Positions 32,819-42,357 of a stretch of 64,000 nt of DNA are shown piece by piece. The first letter of the stretch is position 1. Every line of letters begins with the position of its first letter. A program made the translations under genes and the position numbers. This DNA comes from Streptomyces puniciscabiei (GTDB lineage Bacteria > Actinomycetota > Actinomycetes > Streptomycetales > Streptomycetaceae): the NCBI RefSeq assembly GCF_006715785.1, contig NZ_VFNX01000003.1, forward strand, positions 372,001 to 436,000, in the 5' to 3' direction. Under the pieces are notes generated by a model. It was not told where the DNA came from. It saw nothing but the letters and a program-made list of their open reading frames with translations, and made no database searches.

Positions 32819-35800
32819 TCAGCCCCTGCGCAGCCGGAGCGTGAGGATCTGGAAGGGCCGCAGCTCCACGGGCACACCCCCGTCGGCCACCTCGGCCTCC
32901 TGCAGCGGGCGCTCCAGCAGGTCGGTGACCGATGCGCCCGCGAGCGGGAAGCCGGTCCGCAGGACGCCCCGGGCCCGGCCGCCGCGCGACTCGTAGAGCC
33001 GTACGACCACGTCGCCCGACGCGTCGTCGGCGAGCTTGACCGCCTCGACGGTCACGCCCGCCCCGTCCACGGAGACGACCGGCTCGGGCTCGCCCGCCGA
33101 ATCCGCCGTCCGCAGGGGGAGGTTGAGGGCGTAGCCCTCGGCGACGGCGTCCTCGATGCTCGCGCCGGGGAGCAGGGAGTAGGTGAAGCGGTGGCGGCCC
33201 TGGTCGGCCCCGGGGTCCGGGATGCGCGGGGCGCGCACCAGGCTGAGGCGGACCGTGGTCGTCGTCCCGCCGTCCTCGCGGACCGTGCGGGAGACGTCGT
33301 GGCCGTAGGTGGAGTCGTTGAGGACCGCGACGCCGTAGCCGGGCTCGGCGATGTGCACCCAGCGGTGGCCGGAGACCTCGAAACGGGCCGCCTCCCAGCT
33401 GGTGTTGGTGTGCGTCGGGCGCTGGACGTGGCCGTAGGCGATCTCCGCGCAGGAGTGCGGGGCCCGGATGTCCACCGGGAAGCCGGCCTTGAGGATCTTC
33501 TCGGCCTCGTGCCAGTCGATGTCGGTCTCGAAGTCGATGCGGGGGCTGCCGGCGCGGAGCGTGATCGTCTGGGTGATCGTCGAGCCCTTGCCGAAGGAGC
33601 GTGAGACGCGGATCGAGCCGAGCAGCGGGTCCTGGTCGACGATCTCGATCTCCGAGGCCTCCAACAGGTCCGTGTAGCGGTTCTTGTAGTGCTTGTCGAT
33701 GTCCCAGGCGTCCCAGTAGTTCGGGAGGTCCGTGTGCAGGCGCAGCAGGTTGCCCTGGCCTGCGAGGACTTCGCGGTTCGCGCGCAGGTCGACCACGGAG
33801 GACAGGGTGCCGTCCGCGGCGACCTCCACGCGGACCAGGCCGTTGTCGAGGACCCGCCCGTCGACCGTCACCGGGTGCGGGGGCTCGGCGCCCGTCAGGG
33901 GGGCGCTGCCGCTCGCGGGTACCTCCACGTAGGCCGGTGCGCCCGCCGCCGTGCGGATCACCTCGGCGCGGTCGAACGGGCTGGTGTTGAACACGCGGGT
34001 CCCGCCGTCGCCGAGCGCGGCCACCGCTTCGGCCGTCAGCTCCTCCACCTCCCTCGCGACCCGGGCGTACTCGGCCTCCGCCTCACGGTGCACCCAGGCG
34101 ATCGAGGAGCCCGGCAGGATGTCGTGGAACTGGTGCAGCAGCACCGTCTTCCACAGGCGGTCGAGCTTCTCGTACGGGTAGGCGTAGCCCGGCGCGTGCA
34201 GCGCGGCCGTCGTCGCCCACAACTCGGCCTCGCGCAGGCGGTGTTCGGAGCGGCGGTTGCCCTGCTTGGTGCGGGCCTGGGAGGTGTACGTGGCCCGGTG
34301 CAGCTCCAGGTACAGCTCGCCGACCCACACCGGGGCGTCCGGGTACTCCTCGCGGGCCTTGGCGAAGAACGCGTCCGGGTGCTCGACGACGACCTTGGGC
34401 GAGCCCTCCAGGTCCCTCAGGCGCCTTGCCCGCTCCATGATCTCGCGGGTGGGGCCGCCGCCGCCGTCGCCCCAGCCGAACGGGGCCAGGGAGCGGGTGG
34501 CGCCGCCCTTCTCGGCGTAGTTGCGCACCGCGCGGGACATCTCCTCGCCGCTGAAGCGGGCGTTGTAGGTGTCGACCGGCGGGAAGTGCGTGAAGATGCG
34601 CGTGCCGTCGATGCCCTCCCACCAGAAGGTGTGGTGGGGGAACCTGTTGGTCTGGTTCCAGGAGATCTTCTGCGTGAGGAACCAGTCGTTGCCCGCGAGC
34701 TTGGCCAGCTGCGGGTAGGCGGCGCTGTAGCCGAAGGAGTCGGGCAGCCAGACGCCCTTGGTCTCGACGCCGAAGTGCTCGATGAAGAACCGCTTGCCGT
34801 GGATCAGCTGGCGGGCGACGGCCTCGCCGCCGGGCAGGTTGCCGTCGGCCTCCACCCACATGCCGCCGACGGGCGCCCACTGGCCCTTCTCGACGGACTT
34901 CTTGATCCGCTCCCACACCCGCGGGTAGTGGTCGCGCACCCACTCGTACTGCTGGGCCTGTGAGCACGCGAAGACGAAATCCTCGTACTCGTCGGCCAGG
35001 GACGTCACGTTCGAGAACGTCCGGGACGTCTTGCGCTTGGTCTCGCGGATGGGCCACAGCCACGCCGAGTCGATGTGCGCGTGGCCGACGCCGGAGATGA
35101 TGTGCGCGCTGGCGTGGGCGGGCCTGGACAGCACCGGCTTCAGGGATTGCCGTACCGCAGGGGCCGAACCGGCGATGTCGTCCAGGTCCAGCAGGTCGAG
35201 GGCGCGGTCCAGCGCGTGCAGGATCTCGTGCCGGCGCGGCTCGTGCTCGCCGAGTTCCACCATCAGCTCGCGCAGCACCTGGAGGTCGAGGTCCAGGTGC
35301 CAGACCTCCTCGTCGAGGACGGCGAGGTCGGCGCGCCTGAAGGTGTACAGCGGCCTGTCGCCGGCGGTCAGGACGTCGCCGAGCGGAGTCGGCGCCGCGA
35401 AGCCGCCTGCCAGGATGTCCGGGTTGGAGGCGGCCTCGACCAGGTAGTGCACGGCCTCGCCGCCGTCCGCGGGGTTGGCGACCGGCACGTACTGGTTGAG
35501 CGGGTTGACCGCCTTCAGCGGGGTCCCGTCGGTGAGGTGGACCAGGGCCTCGGCCTGGTTGCCGGGCCAGTCGCCGACGAAGCCGAGGTCGATGACCGCC
35601 TCGACGCGCCTGCCGGCCCACTCCGCGGGCACCCGTCCGCTCATCCGGAACCAGGTCGTGCCCCAGGGCGGCCCCCAGGGGGTGTCCATCGCGAAGGGCT
35701 CGTACGGCGCGGCGGCGGCCTCGGCGAAGGGCACCGGCTCGCCCGGCGCCTGCCAGGCCTCGACCGCGAGGGGTGTGGTGGCCGCGTAGATGGCGGGCTT

Positions 35801-35860
35801 GATGCGCTGGTGGTGGAGACGCTCGGCGCGCTCCTCGATCCTGCGGCGTTCGTCGTGCAT
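32819..35860 (-). CDS. GH38 alpha-mannosidase, cytoplasmic
   Basis: A 1013-aa protein from the ATG at 35860 (GGAGA upstream). An N-terminal beta-domain (about 50-250) leads to the GH38 catalytic domain: GHAHIDSAWLWP (259-270) carries zinc ligands His260, His262 and Asp264, and Asp374 in WLPDSFGYS is the nucleophile. HQFHDILPGSSI and the C-terminal beta-sandwich domains follow. It removes alpha-mannose residues from glycan fragments. Co-transcribed with the fucosidase. A LacI-type AAGCGCTT palindrome lies 48 bases upstream, so it may have its own promoter separate from the GH4 gene. Confidence 0.94.
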   Translation of the reverse strand: MHDERRRIEERAERLHHQRIKPAIYAATTPLAVEAWQAPGEPVPFAEAAAAPYEPFAMDTPWGPPWGTTWFRMSGRVPAEWAGRRVEAVIDLGFVGDWPGNQAEALVHLTDGTPLKAVNPLNQYVPVANPADGGEAVHYLVEAASNPDILAGGFAAPTPLGDVLTAGDRPLYTFRRADLAVLDEEVWHLDLDLQVLRELMVELGEHEPRRHEILHALDRALDLLDLDDIAGSAPAVRQSLKPVLSRPAHASAHIISGVGHAHIDSAWLWPIRETKRKTSRTFSNVTSLADEYEDFVFACSQAQQYEWVRDHYPRVWERIKKSVEKGQWAPVGGMWVEADGNLPGGEAVARQLIHGKRFFIEHFGVETKGVWLPDSFGYSAAYPQLAKLAGNDWFLTQKISWNQTNRFPHHTFWWEGIDGTRIFTHFPPVDTYNARFSGEEMSRAVRNYAEKGGATRSLAPFGWGDGGGGPTREIMERARRLRDLEGSPKVVVEHPDAFFAKAREEYPDAPVWVGELYLELHRATYTSQARTKQGNRRSEHRLREAELWATTAALHAPGYAYPYEKLDRLWKTVLLHQFHDILPGSSIAWVHREAEAEYARVAREVEELTAEAVAALGDGGTRVFNTSPFDRAEVIRTAAGAPAYVEVPASGSAPLTGAEPPHPVTVDGRVLDNGLVRVEVAADGTLSSVVDLRANREVLAGQGNLLRLHTDLPNYWDAWDIDKHYKNRYTDLLEASEIEIVDQDPLLGSIRVSRSFGKGSTITQTITLRAGSPRIDFETDIDWHEAEKILKAGFPVDIRAPHSCAEIAYGHVQRPTHTNTSWEAARFEVSGHRWVHIAEPGYGVAVLNDSTYGHDVSRTVREDGGTTTTVRLSLVRAPRIPDPGADQGRHRFTYSLLPGASIEDAVAEGYALNLPLRTADSAGEPEPVVSVDGAGVTVEAVKLADDASGDVVVRLYESRGGRARGVLRTGFPLAGASVTDLLERPLQEAEVADGGVPVELRPFQILTLRLRRG

Positions 35861-35903
35861 CAGGGGTCTCCAGTGCGGGGGAGCAAGCGGTGGGCAAGCG
35901 GGC

Positions 35904-35919
35904 CAGCAAGCGCTTTCCG
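35904..35919 (-). promoter_or_regulatory. LacI/catabolite-type box GGAAAGCGCTTGCTGG
   Basis: Minus-strand reading of this 67-bp gap shows AAGCGCTT as a perfect 8-bp palindromic core, similar to LacI-family operators, directly upstream of the GH38-GH29 pair. Confidence 0.45.
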
Positions 35920-35927
35920 ACGGGCGT

Positions 35928-37265
35928 TCACCCAAGGTACGCGAGGCCCGGATGGACCTCGATGTACCCCTCGACCAGCCGACGGGCCACGTTCACGGAG
36001 TCGACCAGGGGGTGCAGCGCGAAGGCCTTCACGGCCGTCGCACGGGAGCCCGACTCGGCGGCGGCGAGCACCTCGCGCTCGACCGCCTTCACCGCGCAGA
36101 CCAGGCCGGTGGCGTGACCGGGCAGCGGGTCTGCGGCGACCGGGTGGGCGCCGTTGGCGTCGACCAGGCAGGGCACCTCGATGACGGCGTCCGTGTCCAG
36201 GACCGACAGGGTGCGCCGATTGCGGACGTTCAGGATGAGGGTCGTGCGCTCGTCGCGGGCGATGGCCCGCATCAGGGCCAGGGCGACCTTCTCGTAGCCG
36301 CCGGAGAGGTCGTCGGCCTCGCGCTCGCCGGCGCCGGCCGTCTCCCGGTTCTCCGCCATGTACGTCGCCTCGCGCTCGGCCCGGGTGCGGTCCCAGGCCT
36401 CGAGGGCCGACACGCCGGCGCGGACGGCCTCCTCGTAGAAGCGGGCCTGCTGGTCGCGCAGGAAGGCCCCGCGTGTTGGGGCGCCGCTCCTGTATGCGCG
36501 GACGGCCTCGCGGTTGAAGTAGTAGTAGTGCAGGTACTCGTTCGGGATCGCCCCGAGCGACTGCAGCCAGTCGACGCCGAAGAGCTTGCCCTCCTCGAAG
36601 GAGCCGAGCAGGTCGGGGTCGGCGAGCAGGCGCGGGAGTTCGTCGCGGCCGGCGATGCGCAGTCCGCGGACCCAGCCGAGGTGGTTGAGGCCGACGTAGT
36701 CGATCCAGGCCTCCTTCGGGTCGGCACCGAGCACACGGGCGATACGGCGGCCGAGGCCGACCGGTGAGTCGCAGATGCCGATGACGCGGTCGCCCAGGTG
36801 GCGGGACATGGCCTCGGTGACAAGACCTGCCGGGTTGGTGAAGTTGATGACCCAGGCGTCCGGGGCGAGCCGGGCGACCCGGCGCGCGATGTCGACGGCG
36901 ACGGGGACGGTCCTGAGGCCGTAGGCGATGCCACCCGCGCCGACCGTCTCCTGGCCGAGCACGCCCTCGGCCAGGGCCACGCGCTCGTCGTTCGCCCTGC
37001 CCTCCAGGCCGCCGACGCGGATCGCCGAGAAGACGAAGTCGGCGCCGCGCAGGGCCTCGTCGAGGTCGGTCGTGGCGGTCACCCGGGGAGCGTCCTCGGC
37101 GCCGGCGGCCTGCTCGGCGAGGACGCGGGTCACCGCGGACAGCCGGCCGGCGTCCAGGTCGTGCAGCACGACCTCGGTGACCCGCCCCTCGCCGCGGTCG
37201 CCCAGCAAGGCGCCGTACACGAGCGGCACCCGGAACCCGCCGCCGCCCAGAATCGTCAGCTTCAC
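35928..37265 (-). CDS. GH4 NAD-dependent glycosidase (6-phospho-beta-glucosidase-like)
   Basis: A 445-aa protein from a GTG at 37265 overlapping the DeoR stop (GTGA). N-terminal dinucleotide fold TILGGGGFRVP; NFTNPAG at 141-147; metal ligands Cys165 in GICDSPVG and His195 in GLNHLGW; NEYLHYYYF supplies the candidate catalytic Tyr. GH4 enzymes use an oxidation-elimination mechanism with NAD+ and Mn2+. Typical 6-phospho-beta-glucosidases have a CN-x-P sequence where this has CDSP, and no PTS genes are present, so the true substrate (perhaps a kinase-phosphorylated or unphosphorylated glycoside) is open. Confidence 0.88.
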   Translation of the reverse strand: MKLTILGGGGFRVPLVYGALLGDRGEGRVTEVVLHDLDAGRLSAVTRVLAEQAAGAEDAPRVTATTDLDEALRGADFVFSAIRVGGLEGRANDERVALAEGVLGQETVGAGGIAYGLRTVPVAVDIARRVARLAPDAWVINFTNPAGLVTEAMSRHLGDRVIGICDSPVGLGRRIARVLGADPKEAWIDYVGLNHLGWVRGLRIAGRDELPRLLADPDLLGSFEEGKLFGVDWLQSLGAIPNEYLHYYYFNREAVRAYRSGAPTRGAFLRDQQARFYEEAVRAGVSALEAWDRTRAEREATYMAENRETAGAGEREADDLSGGYEKVALALMRAIARDERTTLILNVRNRRTLSVLDTDAVIEVPCLVDANGAHPVAADPLPGHATGLVCAVKAVEREVLAAAESGSRATAVKAFALHPLVDSVNVARRLVEGYIEVHPGLAYLG

Positions 37266-38047
37266 GCCTGTACCTTTCCCGCCAGGACCACCTCGACGCC
37301 CGCCTCCTGAAGCGAGGAGCGGGTCACCGGGTCGACCGGCGCGTCCGTCACCACCACGTCCAGCTCCTCGGGACCGCAGACTCTCGCCATGCCCGTACCC
37401 GGGAACTTGGCGGAGTCGGCCAGCAGGACGACCTTGTCGCCGGCCTTGATCATGGCCCGCTTCACGGGCACCTCCACGACCGTCGTGTCCATCACCTGCC
37501 CGCCCGGGCGCACACCGCTGGTGCCGAGGAAGAGCCAGTCCGCGTGCAGCTGACGCAGGTTGTCCTCGGTGAGGAAGCCGACCAGGGAGCGGTACTCGCG
37601 GCGGACCATGCCGCCGAGCAGCACCAGCTCGATGCCCTCGTCCTCGGCGAGCTCCTCGTAGACCACCAGGTTGCTGGTGATCACGGTGAGGCGGCGGCCG
37701 TGGAGCTGGCGGGCCAGCCGGTAGGCGGTGGTGCCGATGTCGAGCAGCACCGACTGGCCGTCGCGGACCATCGCCGCCGCACGCGCCGCTATCGCGTCCT
37801 TCTCGGCCACGCGCACCTCGGCGACCTCGGCGAAGGGCTGGTCGCCCTCCTCGACGACCGCACCGCCGTGCACCCGCGTGAGCAGACCGTCCTCCTCCAG
37901 CTTGACCAGGTCGCGCCGGACCGTCGCGGGGCTCACACCCAGCTGCTCGGAGAGGTCGGTCACGGACGCGGGGCCGCCGGAGCGCAGGGCCCGCAGGATG
38001 AGTTGGTGTCGTCGTTCTGCCAGCACGCCATGAACACTACTCGTCAT
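37262..38047 (-). CDS. DeoR/GlpR family sugar-metabolism repressor
   Basis: Start taken at the ATG at 38047 (a TTG two codons earlier is possible): 261 aa. The HTH is SVTDLSEQLGVSPATVRRDL followed by EEDGLLTRVHGGA; the sugar-phosphate sensor has LLDIGTTAYRLA, LLGGMVRREYRSLVG and ADSAKFPGTGMARV. DeoR proteins respond to phosphorylated sugars, which fits the divergent kinase gene. It is first in the minus-strand arm (DeoR-GH4-GH38-GH29) and divergent from the kinase/ABC/lacZ arm, so one protein could control both. The shared region contains CGTCAT-N5-ATGACG. Confidence 0.92.
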   Translation of the reverse strand: MTSSVHGVLAERRHQLILRALRSGGPASVTDLSEQLGVSPATVRRDLVKLEEDGLLTRVHGGAVVEEGDQPFAEVAEVRVAEKDAIAARAAAMVRDGQSVLLDIGTTAYRLARQLHGRRLTVITSNLVVYEELAEDEGIELVLLGGMVRREYRSLVGFLTEDNLRQLHADWLFLGTSGVRPGGQVMDTTVVEVPVKRAMIKAGDKVVLLADSAKFPGTGMARVCGPEELDVVVTDAPVDPVTRSSLQEAGVEVVLAGKVQA

Positions 38048-38114
38048 CTTCAATCATTTCTATGCTCAGTTCTGCTCGGCTATTGACCAATCTCCCCCGG
38101 CGGCGCACGATTCC

Positions 38115-38131
38115 CGTCATCGAAAATGACG
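38115..38131. promoter_or_regulatory. inverted repeat CGTCAT-cgaaa-ATGACG, putative DeoR operator
   Basis: Perfect 6-bp arms in the divergent DeoR/kinase region, 23 bases before the kinase start. A further CGTCAT half-site lies at 38042-38047 overlapping the DeoR start codon. Confidence 0.65.
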
Positions 38132-38153
38132 AGGTTTGACGAGAGGCGTGCGC

Positions 38154-39173
38154 GTGGACGACGACAGGCCCGACGTGCTCCTGACCGGGCTGCTCTTCTA
38201 CGACCTCGTCCTCACGGGGCTCGGGAAGCCGCCGACGCCCGGCGAGGAGACATGGACGGCCGGCATGGGCTGCGGCCCGGGCGGTATCGCGAACCTCGCG
38301 GTGGCCGCGTCACGCTTCGGTCTGCGCACCTCGCTGGCCACCGTCTTCGGGGACGACTTCTACGGCGTGTACTGCCGTCAAGTCCTGGGCGACCAGGAGG
38401 ACGTCGACCTCTCGCTCTCCCGCACCGCCGACGGCTGGCCCACCCCCGTCACCGTCGCGCTCGCCACCGGCCACGACCGGGCCCTGGTGACCCACGGCCA
38501 GGAGCCGCCGTACTCGCAGGACGCGCTGATGGGCGACCCGCCCCAGGCGCGCACCGCCCTCGTGCACCTGGAGGCCGAGCCCCGCGAGTGGCTCGCCAAG
38601 GCCGCCGCGCACGGCACCCGCGTCTACGCCGACGTCGGCTGGGATCCCACCCAGGAATGGTCCGCCGACCTCCTCGACCAGCTGAATCTGTGCCACGCCT
38701 TCCTCCCCAACGAGAACGAGGCGATGGCCTACACCCGCACCGACAGCGCGCGGGCCGCCCTCGCCGCGCTCGCCGAGCTGGTCCCCGTGGCCGTGGTCAC
38801 CCGGGGCGGAGACGGGGCGATGGCCGTCGACCAGACGACCGGCGAGTACGCGGAGGCCCCGGCCCTCGACGTGGACGTGCTGGACGCGACGGGCGCCGGC
38901 GACGTGTTCGGCGCGAGCTTCGTGGCGGCCTCGCTGGGCGGCTGGCCGCTGGCCGAGCGGCTGCGGTTCGCCGTCCTCGCCGCCGGACTGTCCGTCCGCC
39001 ACCACGGCGGCGCGCTCGCCGCCCCCGGCTGGTACGGCGTCGACCGCTGGTGGCGCTCCGTGACCGAACCCGGTCTGAGGCGCGCGTACGGCTTCCTCGC
39101 GGACCGGCTCCCGGCGGACGTCGGCCCGCCGGTCCGCCGCGCCCCCGTGACCCCGCCCGCGCGGCCGCACTGA
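38154..39173 (+). CDS. PfkB family carbohydrate kinase
   Basis: Start taken at the GTG at 38154 (AGAGG 7 bases upstream); TTG 38136 and GTG 38148 are in frame. The 339-aa product has the PfkB N-terminal GCGPGGIANLAVAASRFG and the C-terminal DATGAGDVFGASF (244-256) with catalytic Asp250. It phosphorylates a sugar with ATP in the cytoplasm. As first gene of the importer/beta-galactosidase arm and divergent from DeoR, it probably makes the sugar phosphate that DeoR senses. The exact sugar is not predictable. Confidence 0.88.
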   Translation: MDDDRPDVLLTGLLFYDLVLTGLGKPPTPGEETWTAGMGCGPGGIANLAVAASRFGLRTSLATVFGDDFYGVYCRQVLGDQEDVDLSLSRTADGWPTPVTVALATGHDRALVTHGQEPPYSQDALMGDPPQARTALVHLEAEPREWLAKAAAHGTRVYADVGWDPTQEWSADLLDQLNLCHAFLPNENEAMAYTRTDSARAALAALAELVPVAVVTRGGDGAMAVDQTTGEYAEAPALDVDVLDATGAGDVFGASFVAASLGGWPLAERLRFAVLAAGLSVRHHGGALAAPGWYGVDRWWRSVTEPGLRRAYGFLADRLPADVGPPVRRAPVTPPARPH

Positions 39174-39230
39174 CCCACCCCCCTCGTTCGCATGCCAAGT
39201 CCCGTGAAGATCCGAAAGGCGGTGGGAGCT

Positions 39231-40517
39231 GTGCGGCTCTCACGAAGAGGCCTGCTGCGCGCGGGCCTGGCCGGTACGGCCGCCACGACCCTCGGCGGGC
39301 TGACGTCCGGCTGTGCCGTACCGACCGGCTCGACCGGCCGGAACATGGTCCTGTGGTACTGGGACGGCGGCCTCGGCGACACCGTCCTGAAGAAGGCCGA
39401 GTCCCGCTACCGCTCCTCGGTCGACCTCCGGGCGATCAAGGTCGGCGGCTACTACCGCTCCAAGCTGATCACCACGCTGGCCGGCCGTGCCCGCATCCCC
39501 GACATCGCGGGCCTCAAGGGCGAGGACATGGCGTCCTACCTGCCCGACGCCGACCAGTTCGTGGATCTGCGCAGCCTCGGGGCGGAGAAGTACAAGAGCC
39601 GGTACCTGACCTGGAAGTGGGAGCAGGGCATCGCCGACGACGGCACGATGGTCGGCTTTCCGATCGACTGCGGGCCGGTGGCGCACTTCTACCAGTACCC
39701 GGTGTTCCGGAAGGCGGGACTGCCGTACGAACCGGCCGACGTCTCCAGGGAGTTGAACACCTGGGAGAAGTTCTTCACGGCGGGCGAGCGACTGCGCAAG
39801 CGGATCCCGGGGACCTCGCTGCTCACCGACGTCAACAGCGTGTTCGAGAACGTGGTGCAGCAGGGCGGCAAACGGTACGTCGACAAGGACCGCAATTTCA
39901 TCGGCGACCAGGAGCATGTGCGCCACGCCTGGGCGCTGGCCGTGGAGGCCAAGCGGCGCGGGATCGTCTCGAACCTCGTCACCGGCACCCCGGACCAGAT
40001 CTCCGCCGTGGACGACGGCAGGCTCCCCAGCCAGCTCGGCGCGTCCTGGGCGACGTACGACATCAAGAACGGCAACCCGAAGACCAAGGGCAGGTGGCGG
40101 ATCGCCGACATGCCGGTACGGCCCTCCAACAACGGCGGCTCGTTCCTGTCGATCACCAAGGCGTGCCGGGAGCCCGAGCGGGCCTTCGAGATCATCGCGT
40201 GGATGCTCGACGCGGCCAACCAGGCCTCGGGCTACGTCGACGCGGGCCTGTTCCCCTCCACACCCGCCTCCTACGGCCTGCCGCAGCTGCGCGAGCCCGA
40301 CCCGTTCTTCGGCGGCCAGGTGACGACGGACGTCTTCGGTCCGGCCGCGCAGAAGATCGCGGTGGCTTACAACAGCCCGTACGACGTGGCGCTCGGGCAG
40401 CCCATCAAGGACGAGATCAAGAACGTCGGCGTCCTCGGCAAGAACCCGGACAACGCCTGGAGTGACGCCATGAGCAAGTGCCGGCGCATCGCGAAGCACC
40501 TGGGGGTGAACTACTGA
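39231..40517 (+). CDS. sugar ABC transporter substrate-binding lipoprotein, twin-arginine signal
   Basis: Start uncertain: the GTG at 39231 gives 428 aa with a clean signal; ATG 39192 or GTG 39204 would add 9-13 residues. The signal has SRRGLLRAG (twin Arg) and lipobox LTSGC, so it may be a Tat-exported lipoprotein. The mature part is a CUT1 binding protein (VLWYWDGGLGDTVLKKAE, DQISAVDDGRLPSQLGASW). It overlaps the permease start by one base (TGATG). It likely captures galactose-, mannose- or fucose-containing oligosaccharides. Confidence 0.9.
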   Translation: MRLSRRGLLRAGLAGTAATTLGGLTSGCAVPTGSTGRNMVLWYWDGGLGDTVLKKAESRYRSSVDLRAIKVGGYYRSKLITTLAGRARIPDIAGLKGEDMASYLPDADQFVDLRSLGAEKYKSRYLTWKWEQGIADDGTMVGFPIDCGPVAHFYQYPVFRKAGLPYEPADVSRELNTWEKFFTAGERLRKRIPGTSLLTDVNSVFENVVQQGGKRYVDKDRNFIGDQEHVRHAWALAVEAKRRGIVSNLVTGTPDQISAVDDGRLPSQLGASWATYDIKNGNPKTKGRWRIADMPVRPSNNGGSFLSITKACREPERAFEIIAWMLDAANQASGYVDAGLFPSTPASYGLPQLREPDPFFGGQVTTDVFGPAAQKIAVAYNSPYDVALGQPIKDEIKNVGVLGKNPDNAWSDAMSKCRRIAKHLGVNY

Positions 40518-41488
40518 TGGCCACCGCGCTGGAGAAGCCCCAGCCCCCCGTCGTCGCGGAACGGACAGCGGCCGCCCGACCCCGCACGGGGTTCCGCACG
40601 TACTGGCACCTCTACGCCGCGATCTCCCCGTTCTATCTGCTCTTCCTCGCCTTCGGCCTGGTCCCCGTCGGCTTCTCGCTCTACCTGTCGTTCCACCGCT
40701 GGGACGGCCTCGGCCCGATGGAGTGGGCGGGTCTGTCGCAGTACCGGTACCTGCTGAGCGACAGCGACTTCTGGAGTTCGATCGGGAACACGATCGTCAT
40801 CTGGACGCTCGCGACCTTCCCCATGATCTTCCTGGCGATGGTCACGGCCGTGATGCTCAACTCGGCGGTCCGCTTCAAGAACGTCTACCGCTTCGCGTAC
40901 TTCCTGCCGAACGTGACCTCGGTCGTCGCCGTCGCGATCGTCTTCGGCTCGGTCTTCTCCACCAACTTCGGCCTGGTGAACGCCCTGTTGCAGGCCGTGG
41001 GGCTGGACCAGGTGGCGTGGCTGAACACCCCGTGGGGCATCAAGGTCGCCATCGCGACGCTGATGACCTGGCAGTGGACCGGCTACAACGCGATCATCTT
41101 CCTCGCCGGCCTGCAGACCGTTCCGAGCGAGTTGTACGAGGCGGCGCGGGTGGACGGTGCGGGTCCCGTGCAGACGTTCTTCCGGATCACGCTGCCCATG
41201 CTGCGGCCGACCCTGCTCTTCGTGCTCGTGGTCTCGACGGTCACCGGTCTGCAGAGCTTCACCGAGGCGCAGGTGCTGCTGCAGAACACCTCCAACGACT
41301 CGACGTTCTCCGGCGGCCCGGGTCACGCGGGCCGGACGATGGTCCTCTACTTCTTCCAGCAGACCTTCGACAACAACGACTTCGGTTACGGCGCCGCCGT
41401 GGCGTGGGGGATCTTCCTCGTCGTCGTCATCTTCTCGATCATCAACTGGCGCCTGGTGCGGCGCCGGGGCGAAGACCAGGAGGCCTGA
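40517..41488 (+). CDS. sugar ABC transporter permease, MalF/UgpA type
   Basis: A 323-aa protein with a cytoplasmic N-terminus (about 35 residues) and six transmembrane helices. The EAA loop is YEAARVDGAGPVQTF. ATG at 40517 shares its A with the binding-protein stop; GGGGGTG precedes. Forms a CUT1 importer with the neighbouring genes; no ATPase gene is present, so MsiK presumably energises it. Confidence 0.93.
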   Translation: MATALEKPQPPVVAERTAAARPRTGFRTYWHLYAAISPFYLLFLAFGLVPVGFSLYLSFHRWDGLGPMEWAGLSQYRYLLSDSDFWSSIGNTIVIWTLATFPMIFLAMVTAVMLNSAVRFKNVYRFAYFLPNVTSVVAVAIVFGSVFSTNFGLVNALLQAVGLDQVAWLNTPWGIKVAIATLMTWQWTGYNAIIFLAGLQTVPSELYEAARVDGAGPVQTFFRITLPMLRPTLLFVLVVSTVTGLQSFTEAQVLLQNTSNDSTFSGGPGHAGRTMVLYFFQQTFDNNDFGYGAAVAWGIFLVVVIFSIINWRLVRRRGEDQEA

Positions 41489-41493
41489 ACGCC

Positions 41494-42357
41494 ATGGCAT
41501 CCCTCCAGGACACCAAGCGGCCCGGGGGCATCAAGGGAACCCGCGGCCGGGGCATCGCGCTGCACGCCGTGCTCGTCGTCGGGCTGCTGCTGTCGGCCTT
41601 CCCGTTCTACTGGGCCGTGATCATGTCGACGCACACGTCGACCGAGATCTTCTCCTACCCGCCCAAGCTGCTGCCGGGCTCGCACTTCCTGCGGAACGTC
41701 CGCAGCCTCTTCGACAACGTCGACTTCTTCGGCTCGATGCTCAACTCGCTGCTGGTGGCGTCGGCGGTGACCTTCCTGGTCCTGTTCTTCGACTCGCTGG
41801 CCGCGTTCGTCTTCGCGAAGTTCGACTTCCCGGGCCGCAGGCCGCTGTTCGCCCTGCTGATGCTGATCTTCATGGTGCCGACGCAGCTGGCGATCATCCC
41901 GCAGTTCGTGATGATGGCGAAGATCGGCTGGATCGGCTCCATGACGGCGCTGATCGTGCCGGCGGCGGCGAACGCCTTCGGCATCTTCTGGATGCGCCAG
42001 TACATGAGGAGCGCGATCCACGACGAACTGCTGGACGCCTCCCGGATCGACGGCGCGAACTTCCTGCGCCAGTACTGGCACGTGGCACTGCCGGTCGTCC
42101 GGCCGGGCCTGGCCTTCCTCGGCATCTTCACCTTCATGGGCCAGTGGAACGACTACGCCTGGCCCCTGGTCGCCCTCACCAACCCCGACAACGTCACCCT
42201 CCAGGTGGCGCTGTCCCAGCTCAACGGCGTCCACGGCACCACCGACTACGGCATGGTCATGACCGGTGCCCTGCTCGCCCTCGTCCCGCTGCTGATCGTC
42301 TTCGCGATCGGCGCCAAGCAGATCATCGGCGACCTCGGCAAGGGGGCCATCCGTTGA
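41494..42357 (+). CDS. sugar ABC transporter permease, MalG/UgpE type
   Basis: A 287-aa protein from the ATG at 41494 (AGGAGG 10 bases upstream, in the end of the previous gene). Six transmembrane helices; coupling loop LDASRIDGANFLRQYW. Its stop overlaps the TTG start of the beta-galactosidase by 4 bases, which ties uptake to hydrolysis. Confidence 0.93.
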   Translation: MASLQDTKRPGGIKGTRGRGIALHAVLVVGLLLSAFPFYWAVIMSTHTSTEIFSYPPKLLPGSHFLRNVRSLFDNVDFFGSMLNSLLVASAVTFLVLFFDSLAAFVFAKFDFPGRRPLFALLMLIFMVPTQLAIIPQFVMMAKIGWIGSMTALIVPAAANAFGIFWMRQYMRSAIHDELLDASRIDGANFLRQYWHVALPVVRPGLAFLGIFTFMGQWNDYAWPLVALTNPDNVTLQVALSQLNGVHGTTDYGMVMTGALLALVPLLIVFAIGAKQIIGDLGKGAIR

